From positions 1 to 11,297 of the forward strand of contig JAURMS010000238.1 in assembly GCA_030830595.1 (NCBI GenBank): DNA of 11,297 bases. The letters are read 5' to 3'. A program made the translations under genes and the position numbers. Each line of letters starts with the position of its first letter. The stretch's first letter is position 1. This document shows, one piece after another, positions 1 through 6,065 of the stretch. The notes beneath the pieces were generated by a model. It ran no database searches. It was not told where the DNA came from and saw nothing but the letters and a program-made list of their open reading frames with translations. The DNA comes from Gammaproteobacteria bacterium (lineage in GTDB: Bacteria > Pseudomonadota > Gammaproteobacteria > Steroidobacterales > Steroidobacteraceae).

Positions 1-766
1 AGTTGGCGCTCTTGCGACGGATGTCCTCATGGGCTGGGATCGACGCGAGCACCGGGATGCCGACGGCCTCGGCAAAGGCATGCGCCTCGCCCGTGCCATC
101 GTCCTTGTTGACCACCAACCCGGCCACGCCGACGTTGCCGCCAAGCTGCCGAAAATATTGCACGGCCGAGCAGACGTTATTGGCTACGTACAAGGACTGG
201 AGGTCGTTGGACCCGACCACGATGACCTTCTGGCACATGTCGCGCGCGATGGGCAGGCCGAAGCCACCACAGACCACGTCGCCTAGGAAGTCGAGCAGGA
301 CGTAGTCGAAGCCCCACTCGTGAAAGCCGAGCTTCTCCAACAGCTCGAAGCCGTGGATGATGCCGCGCCCTCCGCAGCCCCGGCCAACTTCGGGCCCGCC
401 GAGCTCCATGGCAAACACGCCGTCGCGCTTGAAGCAGACGTCGCCGATCTCCACGGCATCGCCCGCAGCCTTCTTGCGCGAAGAGGTCTCAATGATGGTG
501 GGACAAGCCCTGCCGCCAAACAGCAGCGAGGTGGTGTCGCTCTTGGGATCGCAACCGATCAGCAGCACTCGCTTGCCCTGCTGGGCCATCATGTAGGACA
601 GGTTGGCCAGCGTAAAACTCTTGCCGATGCCGCCCTTGCCATAAATGGCAATCACCTGGGTCGCCTTGGTCGCCTCACCCGTGGCGGGCAGTTCGGGCTC
701 GATGGAGGCTTCCTCACGCAGGCGCTGCCGCATGCTGATGCCAAGCTCGCTCGCGGTCGTGCTCAT
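1..766 (-). CDS. bchX: Chlorophyllide a reductase iron protein subunit BchX (3' end outside window)
   Basis: BchX is the ATP-dependent, [4Fe-4S]-carrying reductase component of chlorophyllide a oxidoreductase (BchXYZ). It passes electrons to BchYZ, which reduces the C7=C8 bond on the way to bacteriochlorophyll a. About 255 N-terminal residues are visible of a family length near 330, so the C-terminus lies beyond base 1. The NifH/BchL-type fold is clear. A P-loop GKGGIGKS sits at residues 43-50, followed by LLIGCDPKSDTT. Two cluster-ligand cysteines lie in GRGCGGRG (about Cys131) and DVVCGGFG (about Cys166). The longer N-terminal extension before the P-loop, and SRKKAAGDAVEIGDVCFKRD, distinguish it from BchL and NifH. 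The ATG at 764-766 overlaps the bchC stop as ATGA, which implies translational coupling in a bchCX(YZ) operon. Identification is very secure. Confidence 0.97.
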   Translation of the reverse strand, partial: MSTTASELGISMRQRLREEASIEPELPATGEATKATQVIAIYGKGGIGKSFTLANLSYMMAQQGKRVLLIGCDPKSDTTSLLFGGRACPTIIETSSRKKAAGDAVEIGDVCFKRDGVFAMELGGPEVGRGCGGRGIIHGFELLEKLGFHEWGFDYVLLDFLGDVVCGGFGLPIARDMCQKVIVVGSNDLQSLYVANNVCSAVQYFRQLGGNVGVAGLVVNKDDGTGEAHAFAEAVGIPVLASIPAHEDIRRKSAN

Positions 767-1701
767 GCGTTGTATCTCCAGTCGAGAACCATCTTCAGGC
801 AGGCCGGGTCACTGAAAGCAGTGCGATAGGCCTCGGCGGCATCCGCCGGAGTGGCTCGGTGAGTGATCAGCCCGTCAAGGCTCAGGCGCCCGGAATCGAC
901 CAGCGTGATGACCTCCATCAGGTCCTCCGGCTGCCACTCCGCGGCGATGCGCAGCCTCGCCTCCTTGATGAAGGCAGGGGCAAAGTCGAAGGACGGTCGC
1001 TCGCTATAAAACCCTGCAAGGACAATTTCACCGCCGCGAACCAGCCGGCCAACCAGGCTGTCCAGCAGGGCCGGATCACCGCTGACGTCGTAAATTCCTC
1101 GGTAATCCCGCCGCGAATCGGTCTCTGGATCGATGACCTGGTAGCCCTCCGCGCCGTCGCGGCGGGAGGGGTTGGTCTCCCAGACGACCGGTGCACCGCC
1201 ACCCATGACGGCCAGCCGCGCCAATAGCCGACCAAGGATTCCGTGACCCACAATCAGTTCCGGCGGCTCTGCCCCATTTGCCACCAGTGCATGCAGTGCG
1301 GTGGCGGCCAGGGCCAACAACACGCCCTGCTCTCCCAGCGCAGCATCGACGGCTGCAATCCGTCGGGAGGGCACCACCAGGCGAGAGGCTGCGCCGCCGA
1401 AGAGTCCGCGGACGTCCTGAAAACAGTTGGCACCGGGCACGAATACGGTCTCACCGACCTGCCGGCCGCTCTCCCGACCCGCTTCGACGACTTGGCCCAC
1501 CGTCTCGTAACCAGGCACCAGGGGATAACCCATGCCGGGGAAGGCAGGCATGCGGCCTGAAAAGAGCAGCCGCTCCGTACCGGTACTGATCCCGCTCCAG
1601 TTGACGTCGACAATGACGTCTTCCGGCCCGGGTGGTGCGAGCCGCAACTGGCTTAGAACCAGCCGTTCGGGCTCCTCGAGCACCACTGCAAGTGTTTCCA
1701 A
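763..1701 (-). CDS. bchC: Bacteriochlorophyllide a dehydrogenase (3-hydroxyethyl bacteriochlorophyllide dehydrogenase) BchC
   Basis: BchC is an NAD-linked, medium-chain-dehydrogenase-like enzyme that oxidises the C3 hydroxyethyl group to acetyl late in bacteriochlorophyll a synthesis. The protein has an N-terminal GroES-like half (SGISTGTERLLFSGRMP, then YPLVPGYETVGQVV) and a nucleotide-binding glycine motif GHGILGR near residues 152-158. It ends in DPACLKMVLDWR, as BchC does. I prefer the TTG at 1699-1701, which gives 312 residues: the reading then begins with ETLAVVLEEPERL, the usual family N-terminus, and GGGGGTGAG lies just upstream. A GTG at 1720-1722 would add seven unconserved residues. 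The gene has its own promoter with two PpsR/CrtJ palindromes, separated from crtF by about 110 bp, and its stop overlaps the bchX start. Confidence 0.95.
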   Translation of the reverse strand: METLAVVLEEPERLVLSQLRLAPPGPEDVIVDVNWSGISTGTERLLFSGRMPAFPGMGYPLVPGYETVGQVVEAGRESGRQVGETVFVPGANCFQDVRGLFGGAASRLVVPSRRIAAVDAALGEQGVLLALAATALHALVANGAEPPELIVGHGILGRLLARLAVMGGGAPVVWETNPSRRDGAEGYQVIDPETDSRRDYRGIYDVSGDPALLDSLVGRLVRGGEIVLAGFYSERPSFDFAPAFIKEARLRIAAEWQPEDLMEVITLVDSGRLSLDGLITHRATPADAAEAYRTAFSDPACLKMVLDWRYNA

Positions 1702-1758
1702 GCACTCACCCCCATCCAACACGGAGGGCCAACGGTGTCTGGCCCCCTCTACCCCAAA

Positions 1759-1776
1759 TGTCAGTTTAATCTGACA
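1759..1776. promoter_or_regulatory. PpsR/CrtJ operator, proximal bchC site
   Basis: TGTCAGTTTAATCTGACA is an exact TGT-N12-ACA palindrome with extended TGTCA/TGACA arms. That is the consensus of PpsR/CrtJ, the aerobic and light repressor of photosynthesis genes. It covers the candidate -10 of bchC. The regulator gene is not in the window, so its presence in this organism is inferred. Confidence 0.85.
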
Positions 1777-1790
1777 CTATGGGTTGTCAA
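1763..1790 (-). promoter_or_regulatory. Candidate sigma70-type bchC promoter
   Basis: Read on the minus strand, a perfect TTGACA (1785-1790) is followed after 16 bp by TAAACT (1763-1768, four of six matches to TATAAT), about 60 bp upstream of the preferred bchC start. The -35 lies at the inner edge of the upstream PpsR palindrome and the -10 lies inside the downstream palindrome. This is the repressor-over-promoter arrangement known for bchC in Rhodobacter capsulatus. The start site itself is inferred. Confidence 0.65.
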
Positions 1791-1802
1791 GATATGTGTA
1801 CA
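1785..1802. promoter_or_regulatory. PpsR/CrtJ operator, distal bchC site
   Basis: TGTCAAGATATGTGTACA fits TGT-N12-ACA, with a TGTCA left arm and a TGTACA right arm. Exactly 8 bp separate it from the proximal site, so both lie on the same DNA face pattern used for cooperative CrtJ binding at bchC in Rhodobacter. It overlaps the TTGACA -35 hexamer. Confidence 0.8.
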
Positions 1803-1812
1803 GTTCTAGGCG

Positions 1813-2931
1813 TCAACCAGGCTTTTCTGCAATCAAAACAGAGGTTTGCAGTGGAATCGCGGTCTTCAGCGCCCTGACCTTTGTGAAGCCGGCAGATCCC
1901 AGTAAGGCCCTCAGTTCGTCGTGAGTCCGCGCCCGTCCACTGCCCATGGCCAGCAGGTACATCCCGAAATAGGCCGCGCCCACGGTCTCGGCCCCACTCG
2001 ACCCGGCCAGCGGCTCGGCGATGAGCACTCGCCCGCCGACAGGCAACGCCGTATGGACCGCCCGCAGCAAGCCCCTGACCAGCGGCTCGTCGTGGTCGTG
2101 GAGGACGCGTACCAGGGTGATGAGGTCCGCGCCCACTGGCAGCGGGTCACGAGCGAAATCGCCGCTGTGGACGCTTGTGCGATCCGCCAACCCCGCAGCG
2201 GCGAGGCGCTGGCGCGCCCGGTCCGCCACCCCGGGGAGGTCAAAGAGTTCCAGCCTGAGCCCCGGCACGGCGGAAGCCAGCGCCTGCAGGAATGCCCCCT
2301 CGCCGCCTCCCACGTCGAGGATCAGGCGATGGCGGGCAAAGCGGTAGGCGCCGATGACCTGTTCGGCAATCAGTGACTGGGAAGCGGCCATGAGCTCGCT
2401 GTAGGCCGCCACCGCAGCCGGCTCCAGGGCAGACCCCTCGCCGGGGCGTCCTGCATAGCCCCAGAAGCGCCCGAGCTCTGTCGCAGGCAACTCGCCTCGC
2501 AGCAAAGCGATCGGGTCCACGAGATCCCGATAAAGCACAGGGTGATGGCGGATCATCGCCAGCACGCCTTCGTTGCCGAGCAGCGTGGCCCCGAGTTCAC
2601 CCAGCCGATAAGACCCGCCATCCCAGCGCTGCAGCAGGCGCAGGGAGACTGCAGCTTCCAGCAGCCGGCTGGCGGCCGCAGGCTCCAGTCGGCAGCCGGA
2701 GGCGATCTCTTGCAGCGTCCGCGGACCGTCGGCCAGTTGCTCGAAAAGGTCCAGCCTGACGCAGGCCAGAAGGACCTGGGTGTAGGTGAAGCCGGCGCAT
2801 AAGTCGAACAGCTGGCGGGCCCGGCGGCGGGCCAGGGGTCGGGTCAGCGGAAAGCGGGCCGCCCAGCTGCGGAAGGCAGCACTCGCCAGCCATCGATCGC
2901 GCCGGCGCAGCCATCCATCGATGATTCCCAA
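1813..2931 (-). CDS. crtF: Hydroxyneurosporene/demethylspheroidene O-methyltransferase CrtF
   Basis: CrtF transfers a methyl group from S-adenosylmethionine to the C1 tertiary hydroxyl that CrtC makes, giving the methoxy carotenoids of the spirilloxanthin/spheroidene series. The 372-residue protein has an N-terminal winged-helix dimerisation part (family-typical FDLCAGFTYTQVLLACVRLDLFE at about 42-64) and a class I methyltransferase domain. That domain has the SAM loop ILDVGGGEGAF at about 204-214, the acidic motif ELFDLPGV, and RVLHDHDE at about 275-282 holding the likely catalytic histidine. No in-frame ATG fits the N-terminus. The TTG at 2929-2931 (GIIDGWLRRRDRWLAS) gives the expected length but has a poor ribosome site. 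It starts 31 bp after the crtE stop, so crtE-crtF form one transcript; poor initiation could be offset by coupling. Confidence 0.93.
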   Translation of the reverse strand: MGIIDGWLRRRDRWLASAAFRSWAARFPLTRPLARRRARQLFDLCAGFTYTQVLLACVRLDLFEQLADGPRTLQEIASGCRLEPAAASRLLEAAVSLRLLQRWDGGSYRLGELGATLLGNEGVLAMIRHHPVLYRDLVDPIALLRGELPATELGRFWGYAGRPGEGSALEPAAVAAYSELMAASQSLIAEQVIGAYRFARHRLILDVGGGEGAFLQALASAVPGLRLELFDLPGVADRARQRLAAAGLADRTSVHSGDFARDPLPVGADLITLVRVLHDHDEPLVRGLLRAVHTALPVGGRVLIAEPLAGSSGAETVGAAYFGMYLLAMGSGRARTHDELRALLGSAGFTKVRALKTAIPLQTSVLIAEKPG

Positions 2932-2962
2932 GGGTGACTTCGCGAGGACCGGGGACCGATCC

Positions 2963-3820
2963 TCAGGCGGCCAGACGGGCCAGCTTCGGCGGAACCAGCC
3001 TCTGCGCCTCCAGCACGATCAGGGCCTGCAACTGGGTTGCACCGGGCCCTTCAGGCACCGCCTGCAGGGTCTCGGACACCAGTTCCCGGAACCTCGCCAG
3101 CGCACCGCGGGCGCCCAGTGCACCCGCTGCAGAGGGGCGGTCGAGACCTGCGTCACGGCCGACCGGCTTGCCCAGGTCGACGGCCTCGCCCAAGGCGTCG
3201 CGCAGGTCGTCGGCAACCTGATAAGCCTCCCCCAAACGGCATCCGAGCATCTCCCATGGCGCAGGATCGGCACCCGCCGCCGCCGCGCCGGCGGTCGTGG
3301 CGGCAACGAACAGCGCCGCCGTCTTGGCCCGGTGATACGCCTGCAGGTCGACACTCGGCTCCGATTCCCAGGCCTGGCCAGCCACGATCCCGTGCGGCGT
3401 ACCGCTGGCTCGCGCGAGAATGGACATGAGCGTAGAGAGACGACCGGGCGATTCCGCGGCGTACTCCCCCAGGATTCGAAAAGCGGTCACGATCAGCGCG
3501 TCGCCGGTCAGCACCGCCAGAGGCTCGCCGAAAGACCGATGAACCGACGGCTTGCCCCGCCGCTCATCGGCATCGTCGAAGCACGGTAGGTCGTCATGTA
3601 CCAGGGACGCGCAGTGCATCAACTCGATGGCGAGCGCCGCCCCGAAAGCGAGCCTCCACTGCTGTACGCCGCAGGCCTCCGCAACGGCGAGACACAGCCG
3701 GGGCCTGACCCTGGCGCCTCCGCCGAGTACTGCATGCTGCATGGCAGCACGCAGCAACGGCGGCCCTTCCTCTCTCTCTGCACCCACCGCGGCCGCAAGC
3801 GCCGCGTCGATCTTAGACAT
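2963..3820 (-). CDS. crtE: Geranylgeranyl diphosphate synthase CrtE
   Basis: CrtE is a trans-prenyltransferase that builds C20 geranylgeranyl diphosphate, the shared precursor of carotenoids and of the phytyl tail of bacteriochlorophyll. The 285-residue protein shows GGGARVRP near 33-40, the first Asp-rich region HDDLPCFDDADERRGKP at about 75-91, GDAL near 106-109, GQAWE near 148-152, and the second Asp-rich motif YQVADDLRD at 200-208. The second motif has the DDLRD form common in purple-bacterial CrtE. I chose the ATG at 3818-3820 (MSKIDAAL). A TTG nine bases upstream (3827-3829) would add only three residues and is less likely. It is the first gene of the crtE-crtF-bchC-bchX series and shares a divergent control region with crtC. 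Confidence 0.95.
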   Translation of the reverse strand: MSKIDAALAAAVGAEREEGPPLLRAAMQHAVLGGGARVRPRLCLAVAEACGVQQWRLAFGAALAIELMHCASLVHDDLPCFDDADERRGKPSVHRSFGEPLAVLTGDALIVTAFRILGEYAAESPGRLSTLMSILARASGTPHGIVAGQAWESEPSVDLQAYHRAKTAALFVAATTAGAAAAGADPAPWEMLGCRLGEAYQVADDLRDALGEAVDLGKPVGRDAGLDRPSAAGALGARGALARFRELVSETLQAVPEGPGATQLQALIVLEAQRLVPPKLARLAA

Positions 3821-3850
3821 GACATCCAAGGCGTTTACCCCCGCTGATGC

Positions 3851-3868
3851 TGTAATCTTTGCCTGTCA
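3851..3868. promoter_or_regulatory. Degenerate PpsR/CrtJ operator between crtE and crtC
   Basis: TGTAATCTTTGCCTGTCA matches TGT-N12-ACA except for one base in the right arm (TCA for ACA). Alone it would be marginal. It lies exactly 8 bp from the perfect site at 3877-3894, the same spacing as the bchC pair, so a lower-affinity cooperative site is plausible. Confidence 0.5.
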
Positions 3869-3882
3869 CTTTTCATTGTCAA
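3855..3882 (-). promoter_or_regulatory. Candidate crtE promoter
   Basis: On the minus strand a perfect TTGACA (3877-3882) is followed after 16 bp by AAAGAT (3855-3860). The -10 match is weak (three of six). However, both hexamers fall at the same offsets relative to the two PpsR-like palindromes as at bchC, which supports the call more than the -10 alone does. Confidence 0.5.
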
Positions 3883-3890
3883 GTTTTATT
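3863..3890 (+). promoter_or_regulatory. Candidate crtC promoter, mirror image of the crtE promoter
   Basis: On the plus strand CTGTCA (3863-3868, four of six to TTGACA) and TTTATT (3885-3890, four of six to TATAAT) are 16 bp apart. They sit at the same offsets in the operator pair as the crtE elements do on the other strand. About 20 bp separate the -10 from the crtC ATG, leaving a short leader with GGGGA as ribosome site. Confidence 0.45.
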
Positions 3891-3894
3891 TACA
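3877..3894. promoter_or_regulatory. PpsR/CrtJ operator between crtE and crtC
   Basis: TGTCAAGTTTTATTTACA fits TGT-N12-ACA exactly. It overlaps the candidate crtE -35 on the minus strand and the candidate crtC -10 on the plus strand, so binding would be expected to repress both genes. Confidence 0.75.
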
Positions 3895-3909
3895 TTTGTC
3901 GGGGATCAG

Positions 3910-4845
3910 ATGCCTTTGCCGACAGCCGGATTCGCAGCCCATGTCCCGCCGGATGGCTACCATTGGTGGTACATCGACGCACTGAGCTGCGACGGGCGGC
4001 ACGGGCTGACCCTGATCGGCTTCGTAGGGAGCGTCTTTTCCCCCTACTACGCCTGGGCGCGCCAGCGAGGGACAACGGATCCGACCGACCATTGCGCCAT
4101 CAACGTGGCGCTGTATGGCAGGGGGGGCAAGCGCTGGGCGATGACCGAGCGCGGACGGGCGAGTGTGAACCGGACGCCGGAGCGCCTGGTGGTGGGACCG
4201 AGCCGGCTGGAATGGCACGGTCAGACACTGGTGGCCACCCTCGACGAGTGGACCTTTCCCCTGCCCTCGCGACTGCGGGGCACGGTGACCTTGACGCCGC
4301 TGCTGCCTCCGGGCGCGGCCCGGACGCTGGATCCAGCAGGCCGGCACCACTGGCGCGCCATCGCGCCCCGCGCGCGGGTCGAAGTCGACCTGACCTCACC
4401 GGGCCTGAGCTGGAGTGGCGAGGGCTACCATGACGAGAACTGGGGCAACGAACCCCTGGAGGCGGGCTTCACCGGTTGGCACTGGTCGCGTCTGCATCGG
4501 CGACACGGCCCGACCGAGGTCTGCTTCGATGCCCGGGCTCGTGATGGAGCCCAGACCCGTTTCTGCATGCAATTCCCGAGCGGCACGGGCGTCATGACCG
4601 AGGACCTCACCGCAGAGTCCCTGCCCGACAGCCGCTGGGGCATCGCACGTCGCTTTGTTGGCAGCGGAGGGAGCGCCCCCTTCGGTCCCATACGGATTGT
4701 GGAGGACACCCCCTTCTACGCGCGCTCGATGGGTGCTGCCGACGGCGGGCAGGTGGTACAGGAAAGCCTCGATCTCGACCGATTCAGAAGCGCCTGGGTC
4801 AGGAGGCTGTTGCCGTTCAGGATGCCCCGGCGGAACGGGACCTAG
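3910..4845 (+). CDS. crtC: Acyclic carotenoid 1,2-hydratase (hydroxyneurosporene synthase) CrtC
   Basis: CrtC adds water across the C1-C2 end double bond of neurosporene, lycopene and later intermediates, making the hydroxyl that CrtF methylates. The 311-residue protein carries family signatures in order: GYHWWYIDALSCDGRHGLTLI near the start, VGSVFSPYYAWAR, RWAMTERGRASV, PLPSRLRGTVTL, GRHHWRAIAPRARVEV, and the strongly conserved GYHDENWGNEPLEAGF followed by WHWSR. The ATG at 3910 is chosen because GGGGA lies just upstream and the control region lies before it. A TTG at 3859 would put the operators inside the gene. Size is near the shorter Rhodobacter-type CrtC, without the long extension of some beta- and gammaproteobacterial forms. 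Its TAG overlaps the TAG of the opposing small gene within CTAG. Confidence 0.93.
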   Translation: MPLPTAGFAAHVPPDGYHWWYIDALSCDGRHGLTLIGFVGSVFSPYYAWARQRGTTDPTDHCAINVALYGRGGKRWAMTERGRASVNRTPERLVVGPSRLEWHGQTLVATLDEWTFPLPSRLRGTVTLTPLLPPGAARTLDPAGRHHWRAIAPRARVEVDLTSPGLSWSGEGYHDENWGNEPLEAGFTGWHWSRLHRRHGPTEVCFDARARDGAQTRFCMQFPSGTGVMTEDLTAESLPDSRWGIARRFVGSGGSAPFGPIRIVEDTPFYARSMGAADGGQVVQESLDLDRFRSAWVRRLLPFRMPRRNGT

Positions 4846-4976
4846 GGCGCTGAATCGTCCTTGTCGCGGTCGCGCTGCTGAGCCCGCCGGACCGACCACA
4901 ATTGCTGGCCGATGAAGCCGAAAGCCAAGCCATAAAACAGCGCCAGTTCGACAAAATGAAAGCTGCTGCCACTCAC
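4842..4976 (-). CDS. 44-residue single-span membrane protein downstream of crtB
   Basis: A short reading frame too small for common gene-finding cut-offs starts with GTG at 4974-4976, overlapping the crtB stop as GTGA. It ends with TAG at 4842-4844, sharing CTAG with the opposing crtC stop. It therefore fills the crtB-crtC gap exactly. The protein starts VSGSSFHFVE, has one hydrophobic segment at about residues 8-27 (VELALFYGLAFGFIGQQLW) and ends in a charged tail with RRAQQRDRDKDD. The positive-inside rule predicts an outside N-terminus and a cytoplasmic tail. GGGGGCGG upstream is a possible ribosome site, and coupling to crtB is likely. I do not recognise a named family. It might be a membrane anchor or assembly peptide for carotenoid enzymes, but that is a guess. 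Reality as a gene is well supported by its fit between neighbours. Confidence 0.75.
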   Translation of the reverse strand: MSGSSFHFVELALFYGLAFGFIGQQLWSVRRAQQRDRDKDDSAP

Positions 4977-5986
4977 GTCACCGCCCCCGAGCGGTCACGC
5001 CGCTCCAGTCTTTCAAACAGTTCCAGCACCCAGTCCAGCGTTGGCTCGGCCGCAATGCGCGCCTCGGCGCGGGCCGCCGCCTCGACCAGGAAACGCGTGG
5101 TTTCTAGCGGAGGCGCCCGCAACTCGGCCGTCGGCAACAACGGCGCGACCAGCGCACGGGCCAGCAACCAGGCCTTGCGCGCCCTCGGTACGATCGCCCG
5201 CTGCCCGACCGAATCGAGTCCCTTTCGCTCGAGCTCGCGACCGATCTCGGAATACAGCAGACGCGCCGCGTGGATCGAGGGCTGGCACCCACGGGGCAGC
5301 CGACCGATCCCCGCCGAGGACCGGTCATAGAGGAGGTCGGCTTCGGCCAGCAGTCGCTGCACGACCCCGGCCAGTCGCGCATCGAAGACCGGCGCCCGCA
5401 GCCAGGCATCGGGGTCGATGCCGGCCTCGTTCAGCCAGGCCACGGGCAGGTAGAGCCGACCGGCTCGCGCATCCTCCCCGACGTCGCGCGCGATATTGGT
5501 GTACTGCATGGCCACGCCAAGGTCACAGGCTCTCGCCAGAACCGGCTCTGCCCGACAGCCCATGATCACGGTCATCATGGCACCGACGGTCCCGGCCACC
5601 CTCGCGGCGTAAGCACTGAGGGCGTCCAGATCGGCATAGCGCCTGCCCTCCGCATCCCAGGCGAAGCCCTCCAGCAGGGCCTCGGGCAGGGCACGGGGCA
5701 ACTGATGGCGCTCGACCACCCCGGCAAACGCCCGGTCGACGGGATCATTGATCGCCTGCCCGGCATAGATGGCGTCGAGCCGTCGGGTGAGGTCCTCGAG
5801 GGCCTGCCGAGGTCGCGCGCTTCCATCGATGGCATCGTCGGCCACCCGGCACCAGGCATAGAGCGCCCCGGCCGCTTCCCTCAGGTCGCGCGGCAGGGCT
5901 CGGGACGCAGCGAAGAAACTGCGTGACCCGCCGCGCATCAGGGCCTCGCAGGTGGCTGCGTCCTGTCCTGACTGTTCGATATCCAT
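4973..5986 (-). CDS. crtB: Phytoene synthase CrtB
   Basis: CrtB condenses two geranylgeranyl diphosphates head to head, through prephytoene diphosphate, into 15-cis-phytoene, the first committed carotenoid step. The 337-residue protein shows the squalene/phytoene synthase fold: GSRSFFAASRALP near 20-32, the first Asp-rich motif VADDAID at about 48-54, Y-ADLDALSAYAARVAGTVG near 117-135, the signature AMQYTNIARDVGEDARAGRLYLP at about 159-181 holding the second Asp-rich motif, then YDRSSAGIGRLP. The ATG at 5984-5986 is chosen, with GGGCGGGG just upstream. A TTG at 6002-6004 would place the start inside the PpsR palindrome. It is first in a two-gene unit with the 44-residue membrane protein, and divergent from the ATP-grasp gene. 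Confidence 0.95.
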   Translation of the reverse strand: MDIEQSGQDAATCEALMRGGSRSFFAASRALPRDLREAAGALYAWCRVADDAIDGSARPRQALEDLTRRLDAIYAGQAINDPVDRAFAGVVERHQLPRALPEALLEGFAWDAEGRRYADLDALSAYAARVAGTVGAMMTVIMGCRAEPVLARACDLGVAMQYTNIARDVGEDARAGRLYLPVAWLNEAGIDPDAWLRAPVFDARLAGVVQRLLAEADLLYDRSSAGIGRLPRGCQPSIHAARLLYSEIGRELERKGLDSVGQRAIVPRARKAWLLARALVAPLLPTAELRAPPLETTRFLVEAAARAEARIAAEPTLDWVLELFERLERRDRSGAVT

Positions 5987-5998
5987 GCCCCGCCCGAC

Positions 5999-6016
5999 TG
6001 TCAATCTGGTTTGACA
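5999..6016. promoter_or_regulatory. PpsR/CrtJ operator between crtB and the ATP-grasp gene
   Basis: TGTCAATCTGGTTTGACA is an exact TGT-N12-ACA site with six-base TGTCAA/TTGACA arms, the most symmetric operator in the window. It ends 13 bp before the crtB ATG. At the 8-bp offset used elsewhere (from 6025) only a half-site, CGTCAA, is seen, so any second site here is decayed. Confidence 0.85.
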
Positions 6017-6030
6017 GTAGACATCGTCAA
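6003..6030 (-). promoter_or_regulatory. Candidate crtB promoter
   Basis: On the minus strand TTGACG (6025-6030, five of six) and CAGATT (6003-6008, three of six) are 16 bp apart. Their positions relative to the PpsR site match those at bchC and crtE. The weak -10 makes this tentative. It would give a leader of only about 10 bases before the crtB ATG. Confidence 0.4.
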
Positions 6031-6039
6031 GCCAAGAAT
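6011..6039 (+). promoter_or_regulatory. Candidate promoter of the ATP-grasp gene
   Basis: On the plus strand a perfect TTGACA (6011-6016), formed by the right arm of the PpsR palindrome, precedes AAGAAT (6034-6039, four of six) by 17 bp. The ATG at 6066 would then follow a leader of about 20 bases. Repressor bound at 5999-6016 would cover this -35. Confidence 0.45.
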
Positions 6040-6065
6040 CTCAAGTGAGGCTGACACACCCACTC

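Noticed and set aside
320..829. 169-residue plus-strand open frame opposite bchX
   Set aside because: It is antisense to conserved bchX codons and has no recognisable protein character; high GC leaves long spurious frames open.
2786..3589. 267-residue plus-strand open frame across the crtF start and crtE
   Set aside because: Antisense to two well-identified genes, Arg/Gln-rich, and spans their boundary.
3552..4433. 293-residue plus-strand frame from crtE into crtC
   Set aside because: It runs antisense through crtE, across the operator region and then out of frame in crtC; composition is typical of a GC-rich shadow.
4846..4972. Intrinsic terminator between crtC and crtB
   Set aside because: No GC-rich hairpin followed by a T run was found; the stretch is coding for the 44-residue membrane protein.
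5270..5926. 218-residue plus-strand open frame opposite crtB
   Set aside because: Antisense shadow of the conserved crtB signature region.
6025..6042. Second full PpsR site upstream of crtB
   Set aside because: Only the CGTCAA half is present; the other arm (CTC) does not fit, so it is mentioned only as a half-site.
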